Below are positions 35,442 to 45,467 of a DNA stretch of 64,000 nt, piece by piece. The position numbers and the translations under genes were made by a program. The notes below the pieces were generated by a model, which saw nothing but the letters and a program-made list of their open reading frames with translations, was not told the origin of the DNA and did no database searches. Numbering within the stretch: the first letter of the stretch is position 1; each line of letters opens with the position of its first letter. The stretch is from a virus: IMG/VR virus record IMGVR_UViG_3300050128_000053, positions 1 to 64,000 of that record; one strand, 5' to 3'.

Positions 35442-35464
35442 CTTGTGTCAACCCCCAATCAGTT

Positions 35465-36292
35465 TCACGGGGCGTAGATCCCCGCTTCCTTGGCTCGGGC
35501 GCTTACGGCACCGAGCAACTGGGGACGAAGACGGGAGTACTCCTCAGGCGACATGGCAGCCAGTTCCTCGTTGCTGAAGGTGACCTGCTGCTGATCGACC
35601 AAACCAGCCATATCGTAAGGCGGCATCCCAGACATCGGGAGACCAACCCGAGGCTGTTGCTGCTGCTGGCCAGTGCCACCGGCAGCAGCTTGAAACCCCT
35701 CAACGATCTCAGCCGTCTTCTGCGCCATCAAAGCCAAGGATGCTTCGATCTCCTCAGTGGTGTTGCCACGAACGAGATCATCGAACTGCGGCGCTATCTC
35801 GTCACGCATTTCAGCAATGCGCTGAACTCGGTACTGACCGAGCCGGGCCAACTCCTGCTCCTTTTGGAAGATGATCTGTTCACGCTTGCGCTCATCCTCG
35901 AGCTGAGCGAACCGGTGTTCCCAGGTCTGGTTGGAATCTTGAAGGCGCTGCTCGAGATCAAGATTCTTTAAGCGCTCGGCCTCAGCCTCGGCCTCAAGGC
36001 GCTGCTGCTCTTCTTGTTCGGCAGCAAGCCGAGCCTCACGGTCTTGGGCAAGAGTAGTTACCGTGCCGCGCAACTGCTCGAGTTCGGGATAGAGCTTGTC
36101 CTTCTCCTCGGCCCGAACATGACCCATCATCTCTTCGACCTGGGCTCTCGTAAAAACCTCTTCCTGCTGTTGCTGACTGCCGTTCGCAGCCGGCGGGACT
36201 CCTTGACCTTCGCCCCGCTCACCGACATTGATGGTGATCCCGGCCGGCGCACCGGGGATCCCTGAGGGGGAACCTTCGCCCGTCATTGACAT
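35465..36292 (-). CDS. Capsid scaffolding protein
   Basis: 275 aa from the chosen ATG (MSMTGEGSPSGIPGAPAGIT), preceded by GAAGGAGATGCACAA; an upstream in-frame ATG at 36358 would add 22 residues. The Pro/Gly/Gln-rich first third is followed by a long coiled coil (EQEEQQRLEAEAEAERLKNL; FAQLEDERKREQIIFQKEQE) and a short C-terminal end (SPEEYSRLRPQLLGAVSARA). Composition, coiled coil and location between portal and capsid are diagnostic of scaffolds. Confidence 0.87.
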   Translation of the reverse strand: MSMTGEGSPSGIPGAPAGITINVGERGEGQGVPPAANGSQQQQEEVFTRAQVEEMMGHVRAEEKDKLYPELEQLRGTVTTLAQDREARLAAEQEEQQRLEAEAEAERLKNLDLEQRLQDSNQTWEHRFAQLEDERKREQIIFQKEQELARLGQYRVQRIAEMRDEIAPQFDDLVRGNTTEEIEASLALMAQKTAEIVEGFQAAAGGTGQQQQQPRVGLPMSGMPPYDMAGLVDQQQVTFSNEELAAMSPEEYSRLRPQLLGAVSARAKEAGIYAP

Positions 36293-36415
36293 TTGTGCAT
36301 CTCCTTCTTCAGTTTGTCCAAGTAAGGCCACGTTACGTCGCTTGACAACAATCGTCATTACCCAATACCTCTCACTCCCAGCAACAGACTGCTGGGCACC
36401 ATCACCTGATGCTAC

Positions 36416-39400
36416 TCAATCGTCGTCGCCCGATGAAAGCGGATTACGACGCTGCGGGATCTTGGTGCCGGCGGCAAGGGTGGTGAGCTGATTCATGATC
36501 GACTGGACCTCGGGAGTATCGGCAAACTGGGGCGGTGGCGCTTGTACACCGGCCGCTGTATTCACGCCCGGGCCACCAGCCGAAGACACTCCCCCAGCGT
36601 CACCTCCAGGGGCAGGACCAGTCGACGATGGCGATGGCGGATCGGCACCATCAGGCGGTACCCCGGTAAGCATTGAAATGAGCACCCGGATCTGGGCATT
36701 CTGCAAATCGAGAGCACCTTGTTCAAGGGCATCTTGATGCAGTTCGTCCATAAGTTCCTGCAGCTTCTCGGCTGGATATTGCTCGCCCATGAGGCGCAGG
36801 GCCCCGGTCTTGGATTCAAGACCCATGCCCATTTTGAGCTGCAACTCATTGAGAAGGACCAGCATGTCAAGCGGTAGCGGGGACTGGAACTCAACCGTAT
36901 TGCGGTAAGTAATAGGGTCATTCGGGTCGAGAACCGTGACCTGACCCTCTTCAAGCGGTGGATCGCGCAACGGATCGATCTCGAGCATCTGGGGCAAATA
37001 TGTCGCCGCCGTGAGGATCAACAACTCATTGAGCATGGCCAGGCCCGAAGACATCTGGGTCGTCTTTTGACGGAACTTTTGCATCAGCGGAAGGTATTGC
37101 AAAGAGAGCGCCACGCCCGATGTATTGCTGATCTGCTGTTCTTGGCCGAGCAAAGAAATGGGCACACCGACCAACTCGTGCATCTTCTCTTTGAGCAGTT
37201 CTAAAAACTTGATCGCCTCACCCAACTCAGCCCCGAGAGCGAGATTCTCAATCTTGGCCTTCTCATTGGGGATGGACCATACCTTCTTGGGTCCCCGCTC
37301 GAGGCTGTTGGATTTCGCTCCCATGATGACTGTGGTGGGGGAGTTCCCGGTCCAATAGGTGTTCCCATTACGGCTCGCCATCCAAATGCTGTTTTTAACA
37401 GTTGGGCACCAGACGGTCACATCTTCAACATCGACCGTCTTTGCAGACTTCAATGTCGACTCAACCTCAATCGATTGGCGGCTGTACTTGTCAATAAAGT
37501 TGCCTCGGGTATTGACCCGATCCCCCAACATCGCATTCAACATGCGATAACCCTCTTTACGAGCACCGTCCTCCTGATACCACGAGCTTCGCTTTTCTGT
37601 AATCCAGTGGCCATCTGCATCAACAAGAATCTTCTGAAGCATTCGAGCTTGGGTGTACGTCAGCGAGTAAATAAAGGACGGGGAGAGTACCTTCTTAGGA
37701 GCGACCTCCTCCAAAGTCTCTTTCACCCCTTTACCCAGATACCAGTTATAACAGCCGTTATCCATCGGCTTTGCCGATTCAGTAAAGGTGCCTCCACTGC
37801 GTTGCCAATACCGCATCAAACGTCGAATAGACCGCACATGGTCAGGGTTCTTTGTCCAACTCTGACTTATGGTGATGGAGTGCCAATCATTCGGCCCGCT
37901 GTAGGCGTCACAACCTTCCGTGATATACCAGCCAACAGTCTCGACCAACTCGTCGTCCCACTTCGGCTGAGCTGCAAAAGCAAACGATGTCCCACCCCCC
38001 ACCACCAAACGAGCATGAGACTTGAAATCAGCTAAAGCTGGTTCCTCAGCATCCCCAATCAAAGTTCGACCAATACGTCGAGCATCAAGTGGGTAGATCT
38101 GCTTTCTCGTCTTACGTTGCTCTACCAACCAGCGATGATTAGGGGTTACGAGGGCGTCAATGTGGTTAGACAGGTGAACGAGAGATCCCGTGTACGACTT
38201 GGAGAAAAGAGACTCGACCGGCTGCCATTCAATCTCATCAGTAGACGAGTTAAGAGTGAGGATCTCATCTCCAACAGTCAACTCGTCATGCTTCTTCCAA
38301 CCCTCCGGAGTCAGAGCCAGGGTGGTCTCATCGACACAGGCGTAGTAATTAGTAATGTCCATCAGCAGGGTGGCCGTCTCGTTGTACGCCCGATTCAAGT
38401 CTGTGATGTCTTGGATGTCTGAAAGACCCCAAGGCGATGACGGCACCTTCTTGTTCGCTATGTGGACGAAAGGAATGCGCCCCAAGGGGTTCTCTTGATC
38501 CTCCACCAACTCGTCATTGATAAAACTCTGCATCGAACTTTCAGTCCACAACTCGGTAAACGAGTTCCCTGTCCAATACGTACAGCCATTACGACGCGCA
38601 AACCAAGTACCAGACGGGGTCGTAGGACACCAAACTTTTCCTTGATAACCCTCCTCAGAAACATGAAGTCGCCTTGCCGTAATGTAAGGAGAATGGTAGA
38701 CCGTTACGTTTGCGCAGTTATTCAAATCTCCACGCTTTTCTTTATGCTGCCTCCACCACTCTGATGCATCACTCTTCCACCAATGGGTAAAGCTCCTCCT
38801 TCCGAGCATGGCAGTGAGCATTTGGAATCCGTCAATGAGGCCTTGATCTTGATTTATGAAGTTCTCCGTCTCAACAGTCCGCGTAAACCCATCGTGATTC
38901 CGAAGAACAGCGTAATGCCCATCCCCCTCAAGAAGGGTGTGGTAGAGAAGCTCTGCTTGATCCATTGTAAGAGCACCAAGAAACTCTGGAGTCAGTGTCT
39001 TGTTCGGAGCAACTTGGCGAATAAGGTTGCCAATCCCGCTACCAAAATAGAACTGCCGACACCCTTCATACTTGGTTCCGTCATTGTAATCAGTATTGAG
39101 TTCTGTTGCAGTTGCCCCTTGCGCAGAAAATGCCTTCTGAAGATATCTGATGCGAGCGACCAAGTTGGGATTACTAGCCTCAGACTGACCAATCGTCACA
39201 GCAGTCTTTGCCGGAAACTTCGGGTAATGCCCTTCAGTAACAGCCCAACCAATAAGTTCAACAAAGTCGTCTGAAAAAGTTGGCCATTCTGCAAAGGAGG
39301 ACAAATGCCCTCCAGCCGCAGCCCCAATAATCTGCTTGTTTGAGTGACCGGTGCTTAACTCTTCCGTTGTCATGAACCGAATGGGCCGATTTAAGTTCGG

Positions 39401-41258
39401 ATAGGAATAACCATCCCGATCTCGGTATTCTACGAGCCACCGGTGATTTGGAGTCGAGAGGGCGTCCATTCGATCGGTCTGCCATCTGGTAAGTGAACCG
39501 TCCCAATCGAACACATTGACGGCTGTGTGCTCTTCCCAACGAACCTCGCGCGTCACAGGATCCATCACAAGGAACTTGTCGTCGTCCTCGATGTTGTCCC
39601 AACGCTTCCAACCAGAAGACGTCAAAGCTTCAGTAGTTTCGTCCTGGCAAAATACTTGGCGGGTTCCCTCTAATGCCGTCCCCCAAAATCTGTACTTCAT
39701 CTTGAACCGGATCACCCGAGTCATGTCGTGCGGGTGGTACATAACTCGGGGAAACAGTTCCCCGTAATGTAAACCGTATTACGGAAAATATTTCCCCTAT
39801 CTGCACCAGCACCGCTTGCAGGAGTCACCTCCTTCCTGCGTGTGACCCATGTTCCTACAGAGGTGGTTGGGCACCATACTCGCCCTCTGTAGTGACGAAC
39901 CGAACGATTCATCCATTTCATGTTCGCTGTCCGACTGTGATGCACCCCAACGGTGCCGTCTCGACCTCCAAACTTTCCTCTAGGCGTATCAGAGACCTTT
40001 GAAATGCTTCGCTTGCCGAGCATCATGGCAAGCATTTGAAAAGAATCAATCAACCCGAGGTTGTTCTGGTAAAGACGCTCTCGACCGCCAATGCGTGCTG
40101 TCTCCCCATCCCCGTCGAGAAGTGTATTGAAAAGCAGTTCCGCTTGTGGGCGGGTGAGGTTTGTGAGGAAGCCTGAATCGATTTCCTTTTCCTCATGCAA
40201 AACGGCTTGGACCTGACGACCGATTGTTACCGGAAAATACCACTGAAGGAATCCGTCTGACCGCTCGTAAACAGACCCCTGAAAGTGGTGACAGAGCTTG
40301 TCAATACGTTCACAAAAGTCGGGATGAACACGAGGACTTTGCCCAACACAAACAGCCGAAGAATCAAACCAGCCTTCCGCAGCCACCCAACCCACCAGTT
40401 CTACAAACTCATCAGAGTGCTCTGGCATAGTCGGGAAATGCTTTAGTTCGCCGCCCGCCAAGACCAGAGACCCACCAGTCACCTCATGCAGCTCTGCTGT
40501 GGATCGCATCCCCCGGGTTCCACGCTCACCTGAGGTGTCATAGATCCATCGGTGGTCGGCCGTCGTGGCAGCACTGAAGTTCTTGCTACGCCATTCGTAT
40601 AGGGGGCCGTCCCAGTCAAAAACGTTGATCCGCCCCACCCGAGACCAAACCAGCTCGTCGGTCTCGTAGTCAAGCACCAGAGCTTCGTCCCCAACTCTTA
40701 CCTGATCAGCATTGAGCCAACCACGCTTAGTCAGGATTTCGTTCTCGTCGGCCGGCATGCAGAAAGCGCTGTTGAGCGGCAGGATGCGGATACGCGCCGG
40801 ATGCTCATAACCCGCCGGATCGACAAATGATTCTTCGAAAGCCACCTTTACGAACGAGTCGCCTGATACAGAAGATTGCTGCATAATTTCCCACATGACA
40901 GCGTCTTTGCCTTGGGGCTGATGCTCTTCCCAGATGGTACGCAGAAGCTCGGGGACAATGGCCTCAGTTGCTTTGGGCGATTTGAAGTAAGTGCCGTTGG
41001 TGAGGCAGAAGTTGGTCAAGAAGTCGCTAAAGGCAGCCGACCAGTTGAACGTGAGCTGAGGCTCACCGATTTCGCGACGGTAGCTCCAATGATGGCCTAA
41101 GTAAAAAGCCCAGTTGCTGGCGTAGCGATTCAAGCGAGGTCCATGAACCTCGATCTAAACTCCTCATCCGCTAACTCAACCAGGCCCAAGGGGCTGATGG
41201 CAATCGTTAGGTCTGAGGAGGCTGCACGGTAACTGGGTGTCACAAAACTAATGGCCAT
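36416..41258 (-). CDS. Portal protein with three inteins and two apparent one-base breaks
   Basis: The mature portal is about 585 aa after removing three inteins. It starts MAISFVTPSYRAASSDLTIA at 41258 after AAGGGGGTG. The frame breaks at 41130-41133 (GCTTGAATC; one added base joins FMDLA to NRYASNWAFYLGHHWSYR). It continues to LPLNSAF and is interrupted by intein 1. At a run of four C (39748-39751) five C would join CFP to RVMYHPHDMTRVIRFKMKYR. Further extein SFTELWTESSMQSFINDELV precedes intein 3. After YYA comes SPTTVIMGAKSNSLERGPKK and the crown-like C-terminus. Portal motifs (YRREIGEPQLTFNW; PISLLGQEQQISNTSGVALS) support the call. The breaks may be sequencing errors. Confidence 0.88.
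37343..38338 (-). other. Intein 3 of the portal protein (332 aa)
   Basis: Begins at Cys (CVDETTLALTPEGWKKHDEL) after ITNYYA. Block A continues TVGDEILTLN; block B is VTPNHRW. LAGLIDADG-type helices are ELVETVGWYITEG and RMLQKILVDADGHW. It ends GNTYWTGN before extein Ser (SPTTVIM). The insertion site is in the conserved portal strand, a typical intein site. Confidence 0.92.
38564..39649 (-). other. Intein 2 of the portal protein (362 aa)
   Basis: Begins at Cys (CQDETTEALTSSGWKRWDNI) after GTRQVF. It contains block B STPNHRW, LAGLIDADG-type helices (DFVELIGWAVTEG; QAELLYHTLLEGDGHY), block F KVWCPTTPSGTWFARRNG, and ends TYWTGN before extein Ser (SFTELW). Penultimate residue is Gly. It is similar in layout to intein 1 (NVFDWDGSLTRWQ in 2, NVFDWDGPLYEWR in 1). 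Confidence 0.92.
39757..40761 (-). other. Intein 1 of the portal protein (335 aa)
   Basis: Begins at Cys (CMPADENEILTKRGWLNADQ) after the extein ...LPLNSAF. It has Hint block features VRVGDEALVLDYETDE and TADHRW, then LAGLIDADG-type helices (EFVELVGWVAAEG; AELLFNTLLDGDG) and block F RVWCPTTSVGTWVTRR. It ends VYITGN before extein Cys. The penultimate residue is Gly rather than His. It is longer than inteins 2 and 3 near its end, where TPASGAGADRGNIFRN is inserted. Confidence 0.9.
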
Positions 41259-41265
41259 TGTGCTT

Positions 41266-41940
41266 TCACCCCCTTCCCGGCTGAGACACGCTTTGCTTCC
41301 TAAGCTCACGCACTTTGTTGGCTATTTCCTTGCGCCGTTCCTCCGTGAACGGCCAACAGTTGCTCTTTCGGATATTGCACAGATCACACGAAGGCATAAG
41401 GTTATCAATCGTATGAGTTCCACCTGCTGTCAAGGGCTGATAGTGGTCCCAGTGGAGGTTGTTCGTCAGGAGCATCTCACAGATGTGACACCGCCCTCCA
41501 AACTCTGCAAGACGAAGGTCGAACTGTTCCGCTGAAATGACCTCAACCAAAGTGCCAGCCTTTATGGCACGCCGTCTGCTCTCACATCGCTGCGTTGCCT
41601 TTCGGCGCTTCTCAGCGATCTCGGGTATTTTGCCTCGCTCAACATGGCGCTTGTAACGCTCTTCTCGATTGGCCACATGATGGACTCGAAGCCGCTCTTT
41701 CGACCACTCAGGGTGATCAATGTGGTATTGGCGTGCCTTAGTGATTTTGGTCGCCGGATCAGCAGCATAAATCTCTCGTGCTCGCTGATTACGCTTCTCT
41801 CGGCGGTTATCGTCAGTAACCTTCACACACAACTTACAACGGGGACGTCGTCCGTCTCTCGATGCAGAATCCTTGTGGAAATCAGTGAGTGGCTTGGAGA
41901 TTCCGCACCCCTTGCAAACTTTCACATCAACTGCTGTCAT
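41266..41940 (-). CDS. HNH homing-type endonuclease
   Basis: 224 aa from the chosen ATG (MTAVDVKVCKGCG). It carries an N-terminal zinc pair CKGC...CKLC (residues of about 9-42), a basic helical middle (REKRNQRAREIYAADPATKI), and the HNH core CHICEMLLTNNLHWDHYQPL with a later NLMPSCDLCNIRKSN. It stops 7 bases before the portal start and follows the endolysin. A free-standing HNH gene beside an intein-rich gene is consistent with a mobile-element hot spot. Confidence 0.9.
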   Translation of the reverse strand: MTAVDVKVCKGCGISKPLTDFHKDSASRDGRRPRCKLCVKVTDDNRREKRNQRAREIYAADPATKITKARQYHIDHPEWSKERLRVHHVANREERYKRHVERGKIPEIAEKRRKATQRCESRRRAIKAGTLVEVISAEQFDLRLAEFGGRCHICEMLLTNNLHWDHYQPLTAGGTHTIDNLMPSCDLCNIRKSNCWPFTEERRKEIANKVRELRKQSVSQPGRG

Positions 41941-41959
41941 GGCGGCGGTCGTCCGCTTT

Positions 41960-42721
41960 TTACGGCGTGTCCACTCCGACCTTGGTGAATAGGGCGAACT
42001 GAGCAGCACTGATCGCTATGTCTGGGATGCCAGCCGAGGCAAACGCCGATAGATCGGCCGGGTCGGTGACGTGGGTGGCCACACCGCCCGAGACGAGGAA
42101 CACCTCGTTGCCCTGCGTGGTGAGGAACATGGTCGGAACCTTTCTGTTTGGGACATGGGTGGGCGGTGGTGTCGGTGAAGTGAGCCCGAAGAGGGCATCG
42201 AAATCGGCCTGAGACCCCACCCAGTGCGAGGCGTCGACCTCCACTGGGATCCCCGGCACACTGAGTGAATCGGTGTACTGCCAGCAGTCCCCGAAGCCGT
42301 AGTCCTTGCCGTAGCTCGCCGGCCAGAGCATGGCCCTGATCCCTGACCGAGGCAGTGTCGAGGCGCTGCCGTAATCCATCTCTTCATCGGCGCTCAAGTT
42401 GAGAGCGACAAGGAAGGCGTTCTGCCACCCACTGTTGGTGCTGGTCTCCGAGTCAAGGATGCGAGCTTTCGATCCGGCGACTGATTTGAAGTAGGCCGCT
42501 TCATCTGAAGCACTGGTGAAATCGGCGAAGTGATAGGCCACGTGGGCGATGTTGTGCGATTCAGCAAGGGCGGCGGAATCGGAGTAATACGGGTTGGTGT
42601 AACCCGTCCCCTGTGTGGCCTTGATGATGAGAGCAAGGACGTTCTCAGAGATCAGAACCCAGTCCCAATCAGCAGGGTCGCCATTGTCAGAACTGATGTC
42701 GATGATGTTTGTTGCCGTCAC
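41960..42721 (-). CDS. GH25-type muramidase, probable endolysin
   Basis: 253 aa. GH25 features: IDISSDNGD (N-terminal Asp), ALIIKATQGTGYTNPYY, VAYHFADF, RILDSET (catalytic Asp/Glu pair) and CWQYTD with VEVDASHW near the end of the domain (about 180). The last 60 residues (VPTMFLTTQGNEVFLVSGGV) may be a cell-wall-binding end. No signal peptide, so export would need a holin. It would cleave the glycan chains of peptidoglycan, pointing to a Gram-positive host. Confidence 0.9.
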   Translation of the reverse strand: MTATNIIDISSDNGDPADWDWVLISENVLALIIKATQGTGYTNPYYSDSAALAESHNIAHVAYHFADFTSASDEAAYFKSVAGSKARILDSETSTNSGWQNAFLVALNLSADEEMDYGSASTLPRSGIRAMLWPASYGKDYGFGDCWQYTDSLSVPGIPVEVDASHWVGSQADFDALFGLTSPTPPPTHVPNRKVPTMFLTTQGNEVFLVSGGVATHVTDPADLSAFASAGIPDIAISAAQFALFTKVGVDTP

Positions 42722-42730
42722 ACTCTCACC

Positions 42731-43018
42731 TCAACGGAGTTCTGATCCCCAAGGGGTTCTCGAAAGATGACCCCGAAACTCGCTGACCACTTTCGAAGAA
42801 CGAGCTACGACAGGAGATGAACCAGCCGACATCCAGTCCCAGACCATACCTCGTGACTCGATAAGCGGTTCGTTACCGGGCGCACGATGAAGAAACGTGG
42901 GCTGAGCCCGGTCGACACCATGGAACTGCTTGATGTGCTCGTCCATCCCATCAGGGCCATGCTTGGACCGTGTCTTCCAGCGGCACACCTCACACCGCTG
43001 CAAGCGAACTGCCCGCAC
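42731..43018 (-). CDS. Small zinc-finger-like protein
   Basis: 95 aa with GTG start overlapping the previous stop. RCEVCRWKTRSKHGPDGMDE then HIKQFHG gives CxxC plus HxxxxH, a C2H2-like finger. The rest is basic and Ser-rich. Role unknown. Confidence 0.65.
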   Translation of the reverse strand: MRAVRLQRCEVCRWKTRSKHGPDGMDEHIKQFHGVDRAQPTFLHRAPGNEPLIESRGMVWDWMSAGSSPVVARSSKVVSEFRGHLSRTPWGSELR

Positions 43019-43638
43019 TATCGCTTCTGAGCGTAGAGCAGGATCTCAAGATTGGCTGCTGCGCCAACCGATGCCCCAGTCCCAGCGGCAGCAATCACGA
43101 AACTCAAAACGTCCCCAGCATGGACCGACAATGCAGGGACCGCCGTGAAGCCGTTGTAATCGGTATAGGTGTTGTCGGGGGCCACCAAAGCGTTCAACGA
43201 GAACTTGTACATCTGCGGAGGCGCTGTCACCGGAGCTGTGGTGATCTGAGAAGTGGCCTGAGCCGTCTCATACCCGACCGTACCCGTGGGGCCAGGCAAC
43301 GGGTAGTTGAGGGCGTAGGGCACGTTCTCAATGACCTCGAGAGCGTTAGTGGTGGTAAAGCTCTCCGTTCCCGCCCCCAGAATGGTAGGCACATTGGTCG
43401 CCGTCCACAGGTTGTACGCCGACACCGAAGAAAGGGCACCACCCTGCTGCGAGGTCGGGAGGTTACTGATGTTGACAGTGATGCCGTCGTTGGTGCCCGG
43501 GGCGGTGCCCAACCACAACATCATGCCGATGACGTCAAGGTCACATGGAGCGGGATAACGCTGAGCAAGAGTTCCTACGGACGGAGCCGAAGCAAAACGC
43601 TCAACAAGAATCTGGTCTGGGTAAAGGCCGGAAGACAT
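43018..43638 (-). CDS. Virion-like beta-rich protein
   Basis: 206 aa starting MSSGLYPDQILVERFASAPS, with CCAAAGGAG upstream. Beta-rich with Thr/Ala repeats (FTTTNALEVIENVPYALNYP; HAGDVLSFVIAAAGTGASVG). Such composition is typical of capsid-decoration or head-fibre proteins. Assignment rests on composition and neighbours. Confidence 0.6.
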   Translation of the reverse strand: MSSGLYPDQILVERFASAPSVGTLAQRYPAPCDLDVIGMMLWLGTAPGTNDGITVNISNLPTSQQGGALSSVSAYNLWTATNVPTILGAGTESFTTTNALEVIENVPYALNYPLPGPTGTVGYETAQATSQITTAPVTAPPQMYKFSLNALVAPDNTYTDYNGFTAVPALSVHAGDVLSFVIAAAGTGASVGAAANLEILLYAQKR

Positions 43639-43724
43639 CTTTCAAACTCCTTTGGGTTCGATCGGTTTACCCAGCCTCAAGTCCTGGGGGCACATGAAAC
43701 GGTTTGTCCAAAGATAAGCGTACC

Positions 43725-44120
43725 TCAGTCGCGTACCCGCTCAGGGCTCTCTCTCTCATACCTCCCACCAGAGCGCTGCACATCGCCAAAGGTAACCGGC
43801 GGCTCGGTGACGCCACCGACGAACTCTTGAAGAACGCTCGGGGCATCGACCCAGGAGGCAGAGCCCGCATGGGCCCGCTCTTGCATCACCTGATCAGCGT
43901 GCTTGTACTGCGAATCCGGATTGTTGTGATTCGGCGATCCCGGCCCCGTCTGATAGCCGTCGCCCATGCCCTGTTGGAAATCATCGGGCACGTCGGTGTC
44001 GGTCGCAAGACCTTCTTCAAATCGCAGTGGCCCTTTGTTTCCGGCCATGTTCGGACCCATGGTGCGCTGATACGACTGCGGCGAGCGTTCTGGCGGCACA
44101 TTGGTTGGGGCAATCGTCAT
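43725..44120 (-). CDS. Hypothetical virion-associated protein
   Basis: 131 aa from the chosen ATG (MTIAPTNVPPERSPQSYQRT), preceded by ATCGAGGAGTGCTCA. Gly/Asn/Asp-rich and probably extended (GDGYQTGPGSPNHNNPDSQY). No domain recognised. Confidence 0.6.
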   Translation of the reverse strand: MTIAPTNVPPERSPQSYQRTMGPNMAGNKGPLRFEEGLATDTDVPDDFQQGMGDGYQTGPGSPNHNNPDSQYKHADQVMQERAHAGSASWVDAPSVLQEFVGGVTEPPVTFGDVQRSGGRYERESPERVRD

Positions 44121-44175
44121 TGAGCACTCCTCGATTAGACCTTTAGGCAGTAGCATAGCCCTAAGGCCGAGTCGT

Positions 44176-44883
44176 CTAGTGCTCAGCCACCAGAGCCGCC
44201 ATGAGGGGCTTGTTCCCTACTGCGCAACGGTATCGGTTACACAACCGACGGTTGTCCTCAAAATGCGGCTGTTCAAAGCGAACAGACTCGTCAGCTGGGT
44301 GCCAGAGATGGTAAAGCGGTCCTTGGATGCGGGTCCAATGCGGAGCCAGCGTCTCGAGCGCCATGTAAAAGGCCCGGTCCTCCTCGCCCCAGCCGATGAA
44401 GCGCTCGTCATAACCATGCACGACCTCAAAGGCCACTCGAGATACCACGATCCCACCCCCGACCGCCGGCTCGGGCGTCTCAACAGAAGGAAAACAATGC
44501 TCATACTCAGCAGGAGTGTCCCCGAGCATGTGCGCCTTCGTGCCCCCCTCGGTCAATGAGTAATAGCGGTCATAGGGCAACACCCACTGAGCCCCCACCT
44601 TGCCGAGAAGATCGAAAGCAATTTTCATCTGGCGCAGCGGCACACAGGAGTCGGCATCAACAAAGACCAGTACATCTCCTTGCGCTTTCTTCGCTGCGGC
44701 GTTACGCGCTGCGGAACGATTGAAGTTCTCGGTCGGAGAATCCTCGATAAGAACCTCGATCTCGCCTGGCTCCCACCCTTGGAGGAGCTGTCCCCGCACA
44801 TAATCCAAAGAAGTCGAGCGATAGGCATTCTCTGCCCGGTACGGGATGAGGAACGAAATCACTTGAGTCCTCTCACAAACCAA
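44176..44883 (-). CDS. Glycosyltransferase, GT2/GalNAc-T-like
   Basis: 235 aa. GT-A fold motifs: ISFLIPYRAENAYRSTSLDY at the start, FNRSAARNAAAKKAQGDVLV then FVDADSC (DxD). Acceptor-site region is VGGGIVVSRVAFEVVHGYDE with FIGWGEEDRAFYMAL, as in GT27/GalNAc-transferase-like proteins. No membrane segment. It overlaps the next GT gene upstream. The last gene of a four-gene cassette. Confidence 0.87.
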   Translation of the reverse strand: MVCERTQVISFLIPYRAENAYRSTSLDYVRGQLLQGWEPGEIEVLIEDSPTENFNRSAARNAAAKKAQGDVLVFVDADSCVPLRQMKIAFDLLGKVGAQWVLPYDRYYSLTEGGTKAHMLGDTPAEYEHCFPSVETPEPAVGGGIVVSRVAFEVVHGYDERFIGWGEEDRAFYMALETLAPHWTRIQGPLYHLWHPADESVRFEQPHFEDNRRLCNRYRCAVGNKPLMAALVAEH

Positions 44884-45467
44884 GCCGCTGAGTGTTCGTC
44901 TTGAATCTGCTGAAAAACCCTGGCGTGCAAGCCAACGTCTTGATTACGACTGTTCGGACGCACGTGCACTCGATAGACGGCCTTCGGGCACTGGCCGACC
45001 GTGGCCCCGGCCAAACGAAGACGAATCCACAGGTCCCAGTCTTCAAGGACTGGCAAGTCCCTAAACCCTCCAGCGGCAATAAAGAGATCTCGCCGAACCA
45101 TACAACCGATGATGAGATGGTTCTTGGCCATGAAGTTCGGTCCCGGCGGAATAAGGACTGGGTAATCGTCTTCAACACCATTGATCACACCAAGTGTTGA
45201 AGGCTGTCTGATGTCCCCTTCCCCAGCAAGCATCTCCTCGACGTAGCGGGGATCAAGCTCATCATCGGCATCAAGGAAAATAAGCCAGTCAGCCCCAACA
45301 TGAAGCGCTCCAATGTTACGTGCTTGAGAAACTGTAGGTCCCATTCTCGGAGTAACAAGTACGGCGTGCGCCGTCTGACTCTTTACAGAGTTCACAGCTC
45401 TCGCTTCTAGTGGATCCCAAACAGCCCTATCGCCGAAAGATGGAATGATTACTGCGGCAGATTCCAT
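44859..45467 (-). CDS. Glycosyltransferase family 2 protein
   Basis: 202 aa. VIIPSFGDRAVWDPLEARAV, then QARNIGALHVGADWLIFLDA and DDELDPRYVEEML (DxD = DAD). GGFRDLPVLEDWDLWIRLRL is the acceptor loop with the catalytic ED. It overlaps both neighbouring GT genes, so the cassette is translationally coupled. Confidence 0.88.
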   Translation of the reverse strand: MESAAVIIPSFGDRAVWDPLEARAVNSVKSQTAHAVLVTPRMGPTVSQARNIGALHVGADWLIFLDADDELDPRYVEEMLAGEGDIRQPSTLGVINGVEDDYPVLIPPGPNFMAKNHLIIGCMVRRDLFIAAGGFRDLPVLEDWDLWIRLRLAGATVGQCPKAVYRVHVRPNSRNQDVGLHARVFQQIQDEHSAAWFVRGLK

